Assembly (NCBI GenBank): GCA_000697335.1
Contig: JNEM01016335.1
Coordinates: forward strand, 1-27,794
Length of the DNA stretch: 27,794 bases
Origin: Conidiobolus incongruus B7586
Lineage: Eukaryota > Entomophthoromycota > Entomophthoromycetes > Entomophthorales > Conidiobolaceae
Direction: 5' to 3'
Each line of letters opens with the position of its first letter. Position 1 is the first letter of the stretch. Below are positions 1 to 10,949 of this stretch, in pieces. The notes beneath the pieces were generated by a model. That model was given only the letters and a program-made list of their open reading frames with translations. It did no database searches and was not told where the DNA came from. The position numbers and the translations under genes were made by a program.

Positions 1-625
1 ATTTTAAATAAATTTAAAAAATTCTATATTAAGTTTTATGATTACAAAAAATTAAAGATTTTCGATAATTATTATTTAATTTAATTATAATTATATTTAA
101 CAACAAATTTGAAAAATTAAGTTTTTAATTGAATAAACTTGATATATAGATTAAAAGAATAATTTTTTAAATTTTTCTATATATTTTTAATATAATTTAA
201 TTAATCAAAAATTATAAAATTAATTTATATTTTTATAGTTAAATAAATAATATCAATAACATTAATTCATTTAATAAACTAATTTTTACTTTTCCATCTT
301 AATTTTTATTATTCTTTATTTTTGTTTCTAAGATTAAGATTATATCCAATCAATTTTATAATATTTGGTATTACCTAATATAAATCCTAATATATTAATA
401 ATTAATCTATATTTAAAGCATGATTAAACTTTGTTTATATTTGAATATTATACTATTATCTTTTATGCTATATTATTTTATATTAAGTCTTCATTTATAT
501 TTTAATTGTTTTATTATCATTATATTCACAATATATATATTTTATTTGAAATTAATAGTATATTTAAAAATTCAGCTATTAAAAGATTTCCTATTTTTTT
601 TATTTAATAATAATATATTAAGTAA
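1..625 (+). repeat. Repeat R, copy R3 (partial, split)
   Basis: Two pieces match repeat R. Bases about 1-150 resemble 7465-7590 of R1, including the shared TTATTATTTAATTT stretch, and bases about 541-625 resemble 9225-9305 of R1, including the shared TTTCCTATTTTTTT run. Between them lie about 390 bases with no match in R1 or R2, at the same junction where R1 carries transposon T1. The copy runs off the left window edge. An 84-codon open frame at 420-674 lies here, but it is Leu/Ile/Phe/Tyr-rich as expected from AT-rich DNA and I do not call it a gene. Confidence 0.6.
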
Positions 626-675
626 GATAATTGATATAATTAAGCAAATTAATAATAATATTGAAAAAAATTAAT

Positions 676-1284
676 AGCGAGTTTATTAAGAATATATATA
701 TATTAAATAGATAAGGTATAAAAAATTAAATAGAAATATAAAATTTATAAAAATATTTTATAATAATCAATATTTACAATAATGAATTTTTTTCAAAATT
801 GAATAATACTCAAAATATTTCAAATTATAAAACTAGTTACATATATATTGAAAATGTTAATTATTATAATAGCTATATAAATATTGATTTTAGAAAATAA
901 TCAAAAAATATACCAAATATGATATAAGCAAAAAAATCAAAAAGTAAAAGTAATTTATATTAAGATATAATTAAATTTTATTAAATTTTTCTATATAAAC
1001 AAAATGATAATTTCTTTATACTTAAACTTAAATAATATTTTTTAAATAGAATTTGAAAAAAAAATAGAAAAATTAATAATTTTAACTTATTAATTATATA
1101 TTTATATATATAGCAATATAACTGAAAAAATCTAGTATAATTTAATGATCAAATTAAGCTGATAGAAATATTTGAGTTTTTATATTTACAATATATTGAT
1201 CGATAATTTGTGAAAATTGATAAATTACAAAGTTAATCAATAATACTTTTTAATTGAATATATTTAATATTAATTTTGAATTGA
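676..1284. other. AT-rich stretch, no gene seen
   Basis: Very AT-rich sequence with only short chance frames. I see no RNA gene, clear repeat boundary or coding relic. Confidence 0.6.
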
Positions 1285-1720
1285 AGTGACATAATTTCAT
1301 CCATCGCTCAAGAAACATTAATTATCATAGTAAATCAAGAAGTTACTTTTGAGTCACCCCTTTCATAAACTGGATAATTCCATCGCTTTCTTAGAAAGAC
1401 TTGCTCTTATTCATCAGAATTAACGATAGAATTGAATATAAGATTACTGTGAATCAATCAATAAACATCATCTAATAGTCTTAATTCCACAGGTATACCA
1501 TCTCTAAGTGTTCATGTAACATTCACAAACAGCATTGAGTTGTGATGAGCATGAAATATTTATTTTGTCCAAAGAACTCAATTCAGAGTAAGTCATTTTC
1601 ACTTTATTTGGTGAAACCAATTGATTGCCCTTAACTTCGTGGTAAAACCTCGTTTACCACTGGCGATTTCCAGTTTGAGCTCTCAAAGTCTATTTCCTCC
1701 CACAATTACGGTCCAGTATG
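1285..1720. other. Less AT-rich island with a run of hairpins
   Basis: Composition changes abruptly from the flanks. The right end holds four short perfect inverted repeats in a row: TTGGT/ACCAA (1608-1620), GTGGTAAA/TTTACCAC (1639-1660), CTGG/CCAG (1660-1673) and TTTGAG/CTCAAA (1674-1687). The minus strand has about 47 protein-like codons near 1515-1655, with no family I recognise. It could be a decayed coding element, a solo repeat, or a structured RNA. It has no visible match elsewhere in the window. Confidence 0.35.
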
Positions 1721-2560
1721 AATAATTAAATTTTAATTACATTAGAACACTTATATTGTTAAACTAATTTTTTACCAATATTTTTATGTTATATAGATAT
1801 TATAACACGACAATACGTTCATATTTAAAAGAATATTAGATTAAATGCTATTCTTAGATATTTGTATAACCCTTTAAAATTATCCAGTTATATCGGACAT
1901 ACAATTAAAATATATTTGAAAATTTAAATCAACTGTGTAAAGAATGGAAAAATAAATTACAAATAGTGTCTAAATGAAATAATTTGATACCAAATCTATA
2001 TCCTTTATCAATTAAATAGAATCAATACCAATATAATAACTGATTCAAAAGTGTAAACAGATCATTAAGCATATAGTATTGAAAAAAGTTTCATTTTAAA
2101 GAATATTAAAGTTTTAATTAATAATTTAAATATATTATGCAAATAACCGATGCAAAAGTTATATTTTATTAACTACTAGGAGATTCAAAGGAGTTTAATT
2201 TTTATGAATATTAATTCTAAGTATAATTCTAATGATTTTGTTTGTTATTGATTTAATAGAATGAGTTATAAATACAAAATTAATTAAAATTGTTTATAAG
2301 TGTTTTATAAGATATTTTATAGATCAATGAAATACATTGGTTACAGATCGCAGATATAGTTTTAAAATACAAGGTTTTATTTTAATAAAAATATATGCTA
2401 TTGAATTGATCAACGCCAGATCAATTATAATATTATGTCTAGTTCTATGTTTCATACAATCATTTGGATTTGGTACTATGATTCAATAAGTTGGGGTAAT
2501 CACAATTATATCAACCAAATGGCCTGGCAAAATCAAATGGTCAAATGTTGATAATTTCTT
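1721..2560. other. AT-rich stretch, no gene seen
   Basis: AT-rich DNA without a supportable gene. One perfect 8-base inverted repeat with a 7-base loop (AATTGATC/GATCAATT, 2404-2426) stands out, but nothing around it suggests a role. Confidence 0.5.
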
Positions 2561-2888
2561 GGAATCAAGTCAGATCAATTGATAGTAACAAACATTAATA
2601 CCTTTCACTGCAAACATTCTCGCGTAAAAACCATAATTGCATCGTAGTATACCTAAAGACATATGGGAACTGAGGCCAACAAGTGATCTTACCTTTAAGA
2701 TGAATTTGAGTAGATCAATTCCTCTATTCAGTTTAAATGAATTTGATTGTCTTAATTTCCTAATAAATATGATTTCATCTGGAATTTCATACCTTTTCAC
2801 TAACGAAATATATGGACTGGAGAATCAAACTATATGCATGGGTTCTTCAATTAAATTTATTAGTTCATCCTTTGTATTATATTGCTAG
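2561..2888. pseudogene. Unrecognised coding-like remnant
   Basis: Overlapping open frames of about 75-83 codons occur on both strands: minus 2570-2800, which has no ATG at its start, and plus 2637-2888. Composition is closer to coding DNA than the flanks. Neither translation resembles a family I know, and the two cannot both be real. It may be a piece of a decayed gene or mobile element. The frames may equally be chance. Confidence 0.25.
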
Positions 2889-3588
2889 ATTGCGGATATT
2901 ATGCTATCACTGCTCAGCGATACGGTTATAATATAGCAAATGTCTCATAGCAAACTAAATTTCTTTCATCTAAACAATTCAATTTAAATTTGCATTCAAA
3001 ATTGAAACAAATGGATGAAATCATCATTAAAATGAATGAAATCATTTTTCAAGTCTCCGATTATAAACCTAACAAAAACTAATCAAATTGAAATATTGGA
3101 CACATTGTCACGCGTTCCAATCATCCCCATTCTATCAAAATAACCAATCAAAGTGTTAGATTCGTTCTTTATAAACTTTTGAGTATTTGAACTTTTATTA
3201 TCAAATTTACAAATATAAATTTTCATTAACAGAGCTATTTTGAATTACTATATTTGATATTAGATCGTTCAATTAATAACCAATTCCAACGAGGAAAGAT
3301 TTAATTATTGACAATATAAAATGATATTCAGTCATAATATATAAACCTATACAGGAATATTCTCTATTATTACTTTTTTTAATTCAATTTAAAGTCGAAA
3401 AGTTTGAATTTTTCGACTGAGTATCTGTTATATTGAAGTAAATAGATTGAATTGAATTTATATCAAAATTGGTAGAAAATTGTCGGTTTGTGGCCTTTTC
3501 TGATATCTAATTTGGCTGATTATTCAGCTTACCCTCCTTGAATCGTATATAATTATCTAATATAAATTTTTTATTACTCCTGAAAATA
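2889..3588 (+). promoter_or_regulatory. Upstream region of the MFS transporter
   Basis: No gene is seen here. Two TATA-like strings lie close to the transporter start: TATATAA at 3546-3552 and TATAAAT at about 3560-3566. In DNA this AT-rich such matches are weak evidence. A pyrimidine-rich stretch (TTACCCTCCTTGAATCG) just upstream is less AT-rich. An A at -3 of the ATG fits eukaryotic start context. Confidence 0.35.
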
Positions 3589-5196
3589 ATGTCAAGTGAA
3601 ACAAAAGTTATTCTCTCTCATCACACCCTTTTCAACGATGATCGGTATTCGACATGCTCAAACTGGTCGTGCATGTTGAAATCGTGGACTCATACAGTCC
3701 TCGTAACTATTGGGCTGACTCTTGGTGCATTTATTGCCTCGCTGAGCGAAGCGGTGGTATCCACTGTGACAGATACTATTGCGAACGATTTAAAATCTTT
3801 TGGTGCGCTCACGTGGATAGCAGGTGGCTACATGCTGTCTTTAGTCGCTTTCTGCCCTCTCTTTGGCAAGTTAAGCGATATTTTTGATCGAAAGCCTGTA
3901 ATGATATTTTCGGTCGTTGTGTTCGCATTAGGATCTCTAGGCTGTGCGCTGGCAAGAACAATGCCCATGTTGATTGGATTCCGCATCCTTTCCGGCATAG
4001 GAGGAAGTGGTTTGTTATCTCTCAGTTATATTATGGTATCTGATATCATTCCCCTTGAAAACAGATCCTCCTATTTGAGTTTAGTATCTACAATCTTCGC
4101 ATTGTCTAACATTCTGGGTCCAATCATTGGGGGAATCATCGCCGAGTATTCTTGGCGAGGCATTTTCTACCTTCAAATCCCTCCATCTATTATTTTGGTT
4201 TTGATTGTAATCTTCGTGCTCGAATTACCTAAATCTGAAGGTAACATGTTATGTCGTCTAAAACGAGTGGACTTTCTAGGATGTATTACATTAACAATAT
4301 CCGTAGTCCTATTAGTACTAGCCACAAATTGGGGAGGTAAAGAATACGAGTGGCATTCAGTTTTAATCATCACATTGTTTAGTTTATCATTTTTAATCTT
4401 CTTAATATTTATTTTTATTGAATGGAAATTCGCATTTGAGCCTATATTACCTGGAAGGATATTTAATCGCGATATTATTCTTGTGAATTCAGCTCACTTC
4501 TTTGCAGGTGCTATTAGACTTGTCATGGTGTTCTATTTCCCTATATATTTTCAAAATGTTAAAGGCTTAACACCAAGTCAATCTGGATATCAGTTAATTC
4601 CATTTATATTGTCGATATCAGTATTTTCAGTAGTCTCAGGGTATTTGGCCCAAGTAGTGAGATCTATTCGAGGAGTCATGTGGTTTGGAAGTGCAATTAG
4701 TTTAATTGGTGTTTGTTTATTTGGATTTATGCCTAAAATCGAAAGTACTACAGTGGAAATGGTTATTGTTATTGTCAATGGTATGGGTTTGGGGTTGTAT
4801 CTTCAATTAATTACGCTGACTTGCCAGGTGAGTGTTCCTCAAGAAGATGTCGCTATTAGCACAGGGTTCTCCGGATTTAGTACTAATATTGGTGGTGTAA
4901 TAGGTATAGCAGTGATTGGGAGTATTTTTGACAATACTTTGGTCAACCAAATTTCCAAACATTTACCTGACTACTCAGCACATCAATTAATATTACCTGA
5001 GGTAGTCAAAGGTCTCAATTCACAGCAATTACAGTTATTAAGGCAAAGTTATTTCGAATCATTTCAATTATCATTCAAATTTTTGATCCCTTTTAATATA
5101 ATTACTATTATGTTTTTATTAGGTTTAACTAATATAAAAATTGATTCGAAAAAAGTTTTTGATATTGAAAGAAATGAAATTGAAATTAAAAATTAA
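3589..5196 (+). CDS. MFS transporter, DHA2 (14-span) family
   Basis: A 535-residue polytopic membrane protein of the major facilitator superfamily, most like fungal DHA2 drug/H+ antiporters and vacuolar basic-amino-acid transporters. A soluble N-tail of about 32 residues precedes the first span. Motif A is GKLSDIFDRK (93-102), between spans 2 and 3. Motif B is RILSGIGGSG (132-141) and motif C is LGPIIGG (176-182). About 14 hydrophobic segments follow, with a large non-membrane loop near 450-490 before the last span, as usual in DHA2. The tail after about 515 is charged. The family's usual LDxTIV signature in span 1 is here ASLSEAVVSTV, without the Asp. Length is typical, there is no intron, and the start has A at -3. 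Substrate cannot be read from sequence: drug or toxin export and vacuolar amino-acid import are both possible. The 5' half is visibly more GC-rich than the 3' half. Confidence 0.93.
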   Translation: MSSETKVILSHHTLFNDDRYSTCSNWSCMLKSWTHTVLVTIGLTLGAFIASLSEAVVSTVTDTIANDLKSFGALTWIAGGYMLSLVAFCPLFGKLSDIFDRKPVMIFSVVVFALGSLGCALARTMPMLIGFRILSGIGGSGLLSLSYIMVSDIIPLENRSSYLSLVSTIFALSNILGPIIGGIIAEYSWRGIFYLQIPPSIILVLIVIFVLELPKSEGNMLCRLKRVDFLGCITLTISVVLLVLATNWGGKEYEWHSVLIITLFSLSFLIFLIFIFIEWKFAFEPILPGRIFNRDIILVNSAHFFAGAIRLVMVFYFPIYFQNVKGLTPSQSGYQLIPFILSISVFSVVSGYLAQVVRSIRGVMWFGSAISLIGVCLFGFMPKIESTTVEMVIVIVNGMGLGLYLQLITLTCQVSVPQEDVAISTGFSGFSTNIGGVIGIAVIGSIFDNTLVNQISKHLPDYSAHQLILPEVVKGLNSQQLQLLRQSYFESFQLSFKFLIPFNIITIMFLLGLTNIKIDSKKVFDIERNEIEIKN

Positions 5197-5246
5197 AAAT
5201 TAAAAATTAATATTAAAAAATCAAAATCATTAATTATTAATATTAT

Positions 5247-5252
5247 AATAAA
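5247..5252 (+). terminator. Possible poly(A) signal of the MFS gene
   Basis: AATAAA begins 51 bases after the transporter stop codon. Spacing is suitable, but chance matches are common in AT-rich DNA. Confidence 0.35.
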
Positions 5253-6419
5253 TCTACAATACAACATAAATTTCCATTATTTAATATATTTATATTATAA
5301 CATATACTTAGTGTTGAATTTATCTCAATAATATACATTCAATAATTTATCAATTGTTTTTTGAAATCTTATTACACTGTATGATTCATATAATTTAAAC
5401 AATATTTTGCTACATTAGATACAATATCAAAATATACTGTTTTTATATAGTTAATAAATTCAATTCAATATGTGTCAGTTTAATTTACGATATAAAATTA
5501 ATTTTTATCTCGGAGATATTTTCCTGCAAGCCAACACTCCCATTCAAATATTAAAACAAAGTTTTCATAACTATATAAAATTAAACTCCTTCTTATTTGC
5601 TTGATAATAATTGAAATAATAATCAATCTTATCCAATAAAACTACACATCAAATTCATATTTAATTTCTCCAATCCTTTGATTAGTATCCTAACAATTTA
5701 TTATATCATAACACGTTAAATACCAAGGAGTATTTTATCAAAGATCAACTTTTTCAATCCTTTTAACCTTATATTATTAAATTTCCCAGTTTAAATATTT
5801 CATCAAATCTAGTGATATCACTCTTTGCAATTTAATTAGATACTTTTTATTATTAATTTTTTGATATTTCGTTAATTTTAAGATTTCATTTATTTCATAT
5901 AACTTGATTATATGTCAATTGAATATCTTATCCATGAGATTGTTAACCATGTTTCTTAAATTAAGTATACACGTATTTTATTTATATACGTACTAATACT
6001 ATTTAAATCAACTCTATAATTATTAGAATGAAATTAAATTTGAATGTTTTATTCTTATCAGGTGTTAAATTAATTTATCCCATATTGATCAACTTACAAA
6101 AGAGTAAATTTTTGGCAGTTGAAAAAATTTGAATTTTTTGGTTGATCATATTTTATGTTTCAAATTTCAATCTGTTTTTTAATAATTGGAAAATAAATGA
6201 AATAATGATTTTTTATTTATTATTATTGATATTAATAAATTTGTCCTTGTTATTTAATATAAAAAACATAGATTATCAAATATAAGAAAATTGGTAAAAT
6301 ATGATATGATTAATATAATATTGTATCAATATATTACAGAATTAAAATTACTCTGAGTTTGATATAAAAATAAAAATAAAAATAACTAAATTTAAAAAAT
6401 TAATATTGAAAGTGTTAAT
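5253..6419. other. AT-rich intergenic spacer
   Basis: No gene, RNA or clear repeat is seen. The transporter gene ends in a short run of AAAATT-like units that passes into this spacer. Confidence 0.55.
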
Positions 6420-7605
6420 ATTTGTAATTTAAATAATGGGAATTTTCTCAATTGAAAAAAATATATTTTTTAATATATAAAAAATAAAAATGAATATATA
6501 ATATAAAATTAATAAATTTCTTAATTTTTAATAACTTTTTGCTATATTTTTAGTAAAGATCTTATACTTAAAAATAGTTCTTTTTATTAAAGACTAATAT
6601 TTGATATTTTATAAACTAATTAAATTTTTTTATAGAAATTTTCATTCTTGTAAGCTAGTTTTTTAATAACCTAAAACAATTATAATCACTAGTGTTATAA
6701 TATAAAGAATATATTAGATATGGTAGTTTTTTTCAGTTATTTTTAATTAAAAGGTTTTTTATAACTTTAAATTTATATATTTTATTATTATCATATAAAA
6801 TAATAAGTTTTGTCAAATTATATTTAGAATACTAATTTAAAATAGTTTTGTTTAAAAAAATATAAAATTTATTATTAATTGATTGTTTGTTAAAAACTAT
6901 ATAAATATAGCATATATTATTATAATCTATTATAACAATTAATATTCACTTGTTAATAAAGTGTTAATTTAAAAAAATTTATGAAAAGGGTTGATTTAAC
7001 TTAATCTAACATTTTAATTTATATTTTAATAAAAATTATATAAAAAACCTAGGATTTATCAATTATAATAATTCACTAAAAAAACCTTAGTTTTTAGTTA
7101 TATTTTAGTAAGCTTTGTTTAACAATAGTTACACTAGTTTTTTTTAAGATTTAGTTAAATTATAAGATACCCATTTTATATTTTTATTAATTAATTTTAA
7201 TTTAATCTTTGATATATATAAAATAATAATTTGATTAATAGTAAAGTATCTTGATAATTCTCTAGCTAAAATAAAAAGGTGTCTTTTAATATATTTTTTT
7301 TATTTTATTAATAGTAAAAAAAATAATTATTGAAGTTAATTTTTTAGATTTTAATAGGTTTAAAGTAATTTCTTCCTTAAATTTAAAATAATTTACCTAG
7401 TAATAAATTATTAATTTAAATAATATTTCATTACCAAAAGCTATTTATAAATTTTAAATGATTTTAGAGGGTTTATAGTTAAATTTATTTAATACTAAAA
7501 TAAAAAACTTTTAATGGTTATTATTTAATTTGAATATAATTAAATTGAATAACAAATTTTAAAAAATTATTTATTTAATCAAAATTTTTATTATATATAT
7601 ATACA

Positions 7606-9168
7606 CACTAGCCTACAAAAATAAGTTATAAAACTAAAATTACTTAAATATTTACTTATATCTTAAATAATTCTTGATTAAATATATTTAAATTAAAATA
7701 TATAATTTACCTATATTAATTAATTATAACTAACTATATTTGATTATATTTCATTAGCTATTGGTTAATATATCAAAACCTAAAATTTAACCAAGATGAG
7801 TTATAAATTTAGAGGTTTATAAGTTAATTGGGTATAAATAACAAAACTTATATATATCTTTTTTTTCTTTTGTTATATTATATGTATTATAAAACTATTA
7901 AGCTAATATTTTAAAATTAATATTATAATGCTTAAATCTTTCTATAAAAAAATTTATTTACATATTAATTAACCTTATAATAAAAATAAATTAACTTGTA
8001 AGATTGCTAGAATTACTAGTGTTAGCTAATCTATTATAGTTAAGATTATTAAGAACAATGCTAAAGAAACTCTTAAACTAAAACTAAAATATATTAAAAT
8101 TATAGATAAGTATGATAAAAAGTATATTTATAGATTAGTTAATACTGGTAAATATTATATTATTGTAAAAATATAACAAGAATTACAAAACTATATAGGA
8201 ATATTAGTTAGTACTGATACTATTATATATACTTTAAATTAAAATAAATATCACTTATATTTTAAGAAAAAACACCCCCAATTAAAAATATCCTATTATA
8301 AAGCTAAGTGGGAGTTTAAATGTCAATATTAAAGTTGAACTAAAACTAACTAAAATAAGGTTATTTAGTTTAATAAAACAAAGATATATTTTAATAAATC
8401 TGATAAAAAAGCTAGATATTTCAAAAAAGATAAAAAACCACTTTATAACCATTATGTTATTACAACCCAAAAATATAATAGTAGGCTAATTATAATTTAA
8501 GGATATATATTATCTTTAGGTGTAGGGTATCTTTATAGGATTGATAGGGGAATTAATGCTGAAATATAGCAAAATATTTTAAATAATAAATTGAAAAAAA
8601 CTATTAAGTGATATAAATTAAAGAAATTAAATATTATTTTCCAAATAGATAATATACCTTGTTATATTACAAATTCTATTATTAAATGGCTTAAAAATAA
8701 CAAAATAATTATTATAAAATAGCCTCCTTAATTTTTTAATCTTAACCTAGTTGAATTTCTTTAAAATCAATTAAAAAAATTAATTAAACCTTTCCCCTAG
8801 CAAAAAATTCAAATTAACTTTAGGAGTATATTAAAGAAGCTTAGAATAATATTAATCCTGCTTAATATAAGAAATTAGTTGACTTTATACCCCACAAACT
8901 TAAAAAAGTTAGAAAAGCAAAAGGTAGATATACTAGATATTAATTTTTCTATCAATATTAAAACCCAGAAATTTATAACTATCTTAAGTATAATTTTAAT
9001 TTTAATATCTCAATTAATAATTAAATCCAACTTTATATATTATATTATAAATAAAAAATATATATTAATTATATAGTTTGATATAAGTTTATTTAAATTA
9101 GAATTGATTAAGTTATTAATAGAAATATATATATTTTTAATTTTATGACTTATTTTTGCAAGCTAGTG
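7606..9168 (+). mobile_element. Tc1/mariner-like transposon T1 (dead)
   Basis: A 1.56 kb element with terminal inverted repeats starting CACTAGCC on the left, matched by GGCAAGCTAGTG-like sequence on the right (rc CACTAGCTTGCAAAAATAAG), in a TATATA target. The right end abuts a TA. The left has an extra CA between the TA and the shared CACTAG. A second inverted motif (GAGTTATAAATTT type) lies about 190 bases inside each end, at 7793-7811 and about 8969-8986. One decayed transposase gene is on the plus strand. The element interrupts repeat R1, and R2 supplies the empty site. Confidence 0.88.
7928..8943 (+). pseudogene. Tc1-family DD34E transposase, decayed (T1)
   Basis: Cut-and-paste transposase of about 339 codons by comparison with T2, starting MLKSF and ending with KGRYTRY. 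An N-terminal helix-turn-helix is visible (CKIARITSVS). The first catalytic motif reads FNKTK, where family members have DE, so Asp is now Asn by G-to-A. The second motif is QIDNIPCY, with Asp kept and the usual His now Tyr. The third is LNLVEFL, with Glu kept. Thirty-four residues separate the last two acids, placing it in DD34E Tc1. Several stops stand at Gln or Trp positions, and total length is one base off a multiple of three, so there is a net frameshift. It cannot make an active enzyme. Confidence 0.85.
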
Positions 9169-9300
9169 TATATATATATAATTTAAAACTATCTAATTTC
9201 TTATTTGTTTTCTATAAATTTTTTTATTTAAAACTAATAATATATTTAAAAAATCAAATATTAAAAAATTTCCTATTTTTTTAATTTTATTATAATATTA

Positions 9301-10949
9301 TGGATAAAATTATAATAATAATAATAAATTCAATTAAAACATAGGATATTCTAAAACAAAATAATACTTTAAAAATATTACTAATATAGAATAATATTCA
9401 GAATTATTAATTATTTAATATTTAGTAACTATAAAGATTAGGAAGTATTTATCTTATTATAAAATTTATTCCCTAGATTATTTTTTAGATTTAATTTTAC
9501 AATTGGCTAATATTTAATTATTGATATTAAGTTTCTTTTATACCATAATTTTAACTATTTAATGCTTAATATATAATCATTATTTATATCTTAAAGTTAA
9601 TTAAAGTTTTATTATTTCTATAATTACTAATATATTTTAATTAATATTTTATATCAATTATCAATTTTATTTACCTATATTTAATCAAATTAAAGGTTTT
9701 AAATAAACTATATAATTGCTTTTTTCAGTAAACATAGGCCATAGTTTTTGATTTTATAATTATATATATCATCTATAGTTTTTTATATAAAAAAAATATA
9801 AAATAATGAAAAAAATATTTTGAATTTAAATATTAAATTTTAATCCCAAAAAAATCAATAATAAAAAAGATATTGATAGATAATAAATTAATTAAAATTG
9901 CAAATCAATTTTGAATAATAAACAGAATATTATAAGTTTATATCTATATTTTGATTATATAATATTCAAAAAAAATCTTATTTCCATATAAATAAAACAT
10001 TGAACTTAAAAAGTATGAAATTTATTTTAACTATATCTCTATAATTTAAATATTTGATATTATAAAATAATAAAACTATTATTATAGAAATTAAAAAATA
10101 GCAAAATTTTTAATTTTTGATCTCACAAATATACTATAATCTTTAAAACATTATTTCTCTATAAAATATATAGAAAAATAGAATTTTCAAACTATATTGA
10201 TGTTGAAACATAATTATTTTTATATTAAAATATTTTGATTTTAAAATATAAAGTTAAATCTAATTATATTTAATTTAAATAATAATTGTCAAAAGGTTTT
10301 TCTTTTTATATATTTAAAACTTAACTATAAACCGAATAAAATCTTCTAAAACTTGTAAGAAACTTTTAGAGATATAGCTTTATTTAAAACTATTATATAT
10401 CATTAGAATAATATTTTTAAATCTAAAAGAAATATTATTTAAAATTAATTAAACTTTAAAAATTAATTTCTATTTTTATTTTTTTAATTATTAATAAAAA
10501 AACTTAGACTTATTTATATATTTTATTTTTTAAAAATATAATCAGATATTAGCTTAATTTAAATAAATAGCTTTTATAAATTCTAAAAAAAAATTTTAAA
10601 TATAAACGAATATTAATTATTATAATATAAAATTATTATATATAATTTATTAAATTAATAACTTAAAGAAAATTAATTATTAATAAATTTTATATTAATT
10701 TTTTAAATAAAACAATTTTTGTAGGATGTTTTAAAATAACAAAAATTATTTACTATTATTTATAATAATTGTAAAATATATAATATTCAAACTATAAATG
10801 CGTTTTTATATACAAAATTAAAGAAAGCTATCATTTCAAATATATTCACTTAATTATAATCCTATAATTATAATTATTTTAAATAATTAAAAAATCAACT
10901 TATAAAAACAATGTTTAGAAAAAATAAAATTAATTTGTAAAATATAATT
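9301..10949. other. AT-rich stretch between R1 and R2
   Basis: Extremely AT-rich, with many stops in all frames. I see no gene or RNA. Parts may be further decayed repeat sequence, but I could not align them to another region by eye. Confidence 0.5.

Larger units (their letters stand above)
6420..9300 (+). repeat. Repeat R, copy R1, interrupted by T1
   Basis: Bases about 6420-7605 align along their length with about 10950-12170 (R2). Shared stretches include TAGCATATATTATTATAATC and TTATAGAAATTTTC. After T1, the sequence 9169-9300 resumes the match to R2 at about 12150-12265. The repeat is at least 1.3 kb and its true ends are not clear. It is extremely AT-rich with no readable protein, so its class is unknown. 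The strand given is arbitrary. Confidence 0.75.

Noticed and set aside
420-674. 84-codon open frame
   Set aside because: Leu/Ile/Phe/Tyr-rich as any frame in this AT-rich DNA, partly inside repeat R3, with no motif.
7928-8943. Alternative genetic code, since stops stand at Gln and Trp positions
   Set aside because: The transporter and glucanase use ordinary CAA/CAG for Gln and TGG for Trp and end with normal stops. The pattern is limited to repeats and matches C-to-T decay.
8879-9076. 65-codon plus frame in T1
   Set aside because: Out of frame with the transposase relic over its first part and composed of repeat sequence.
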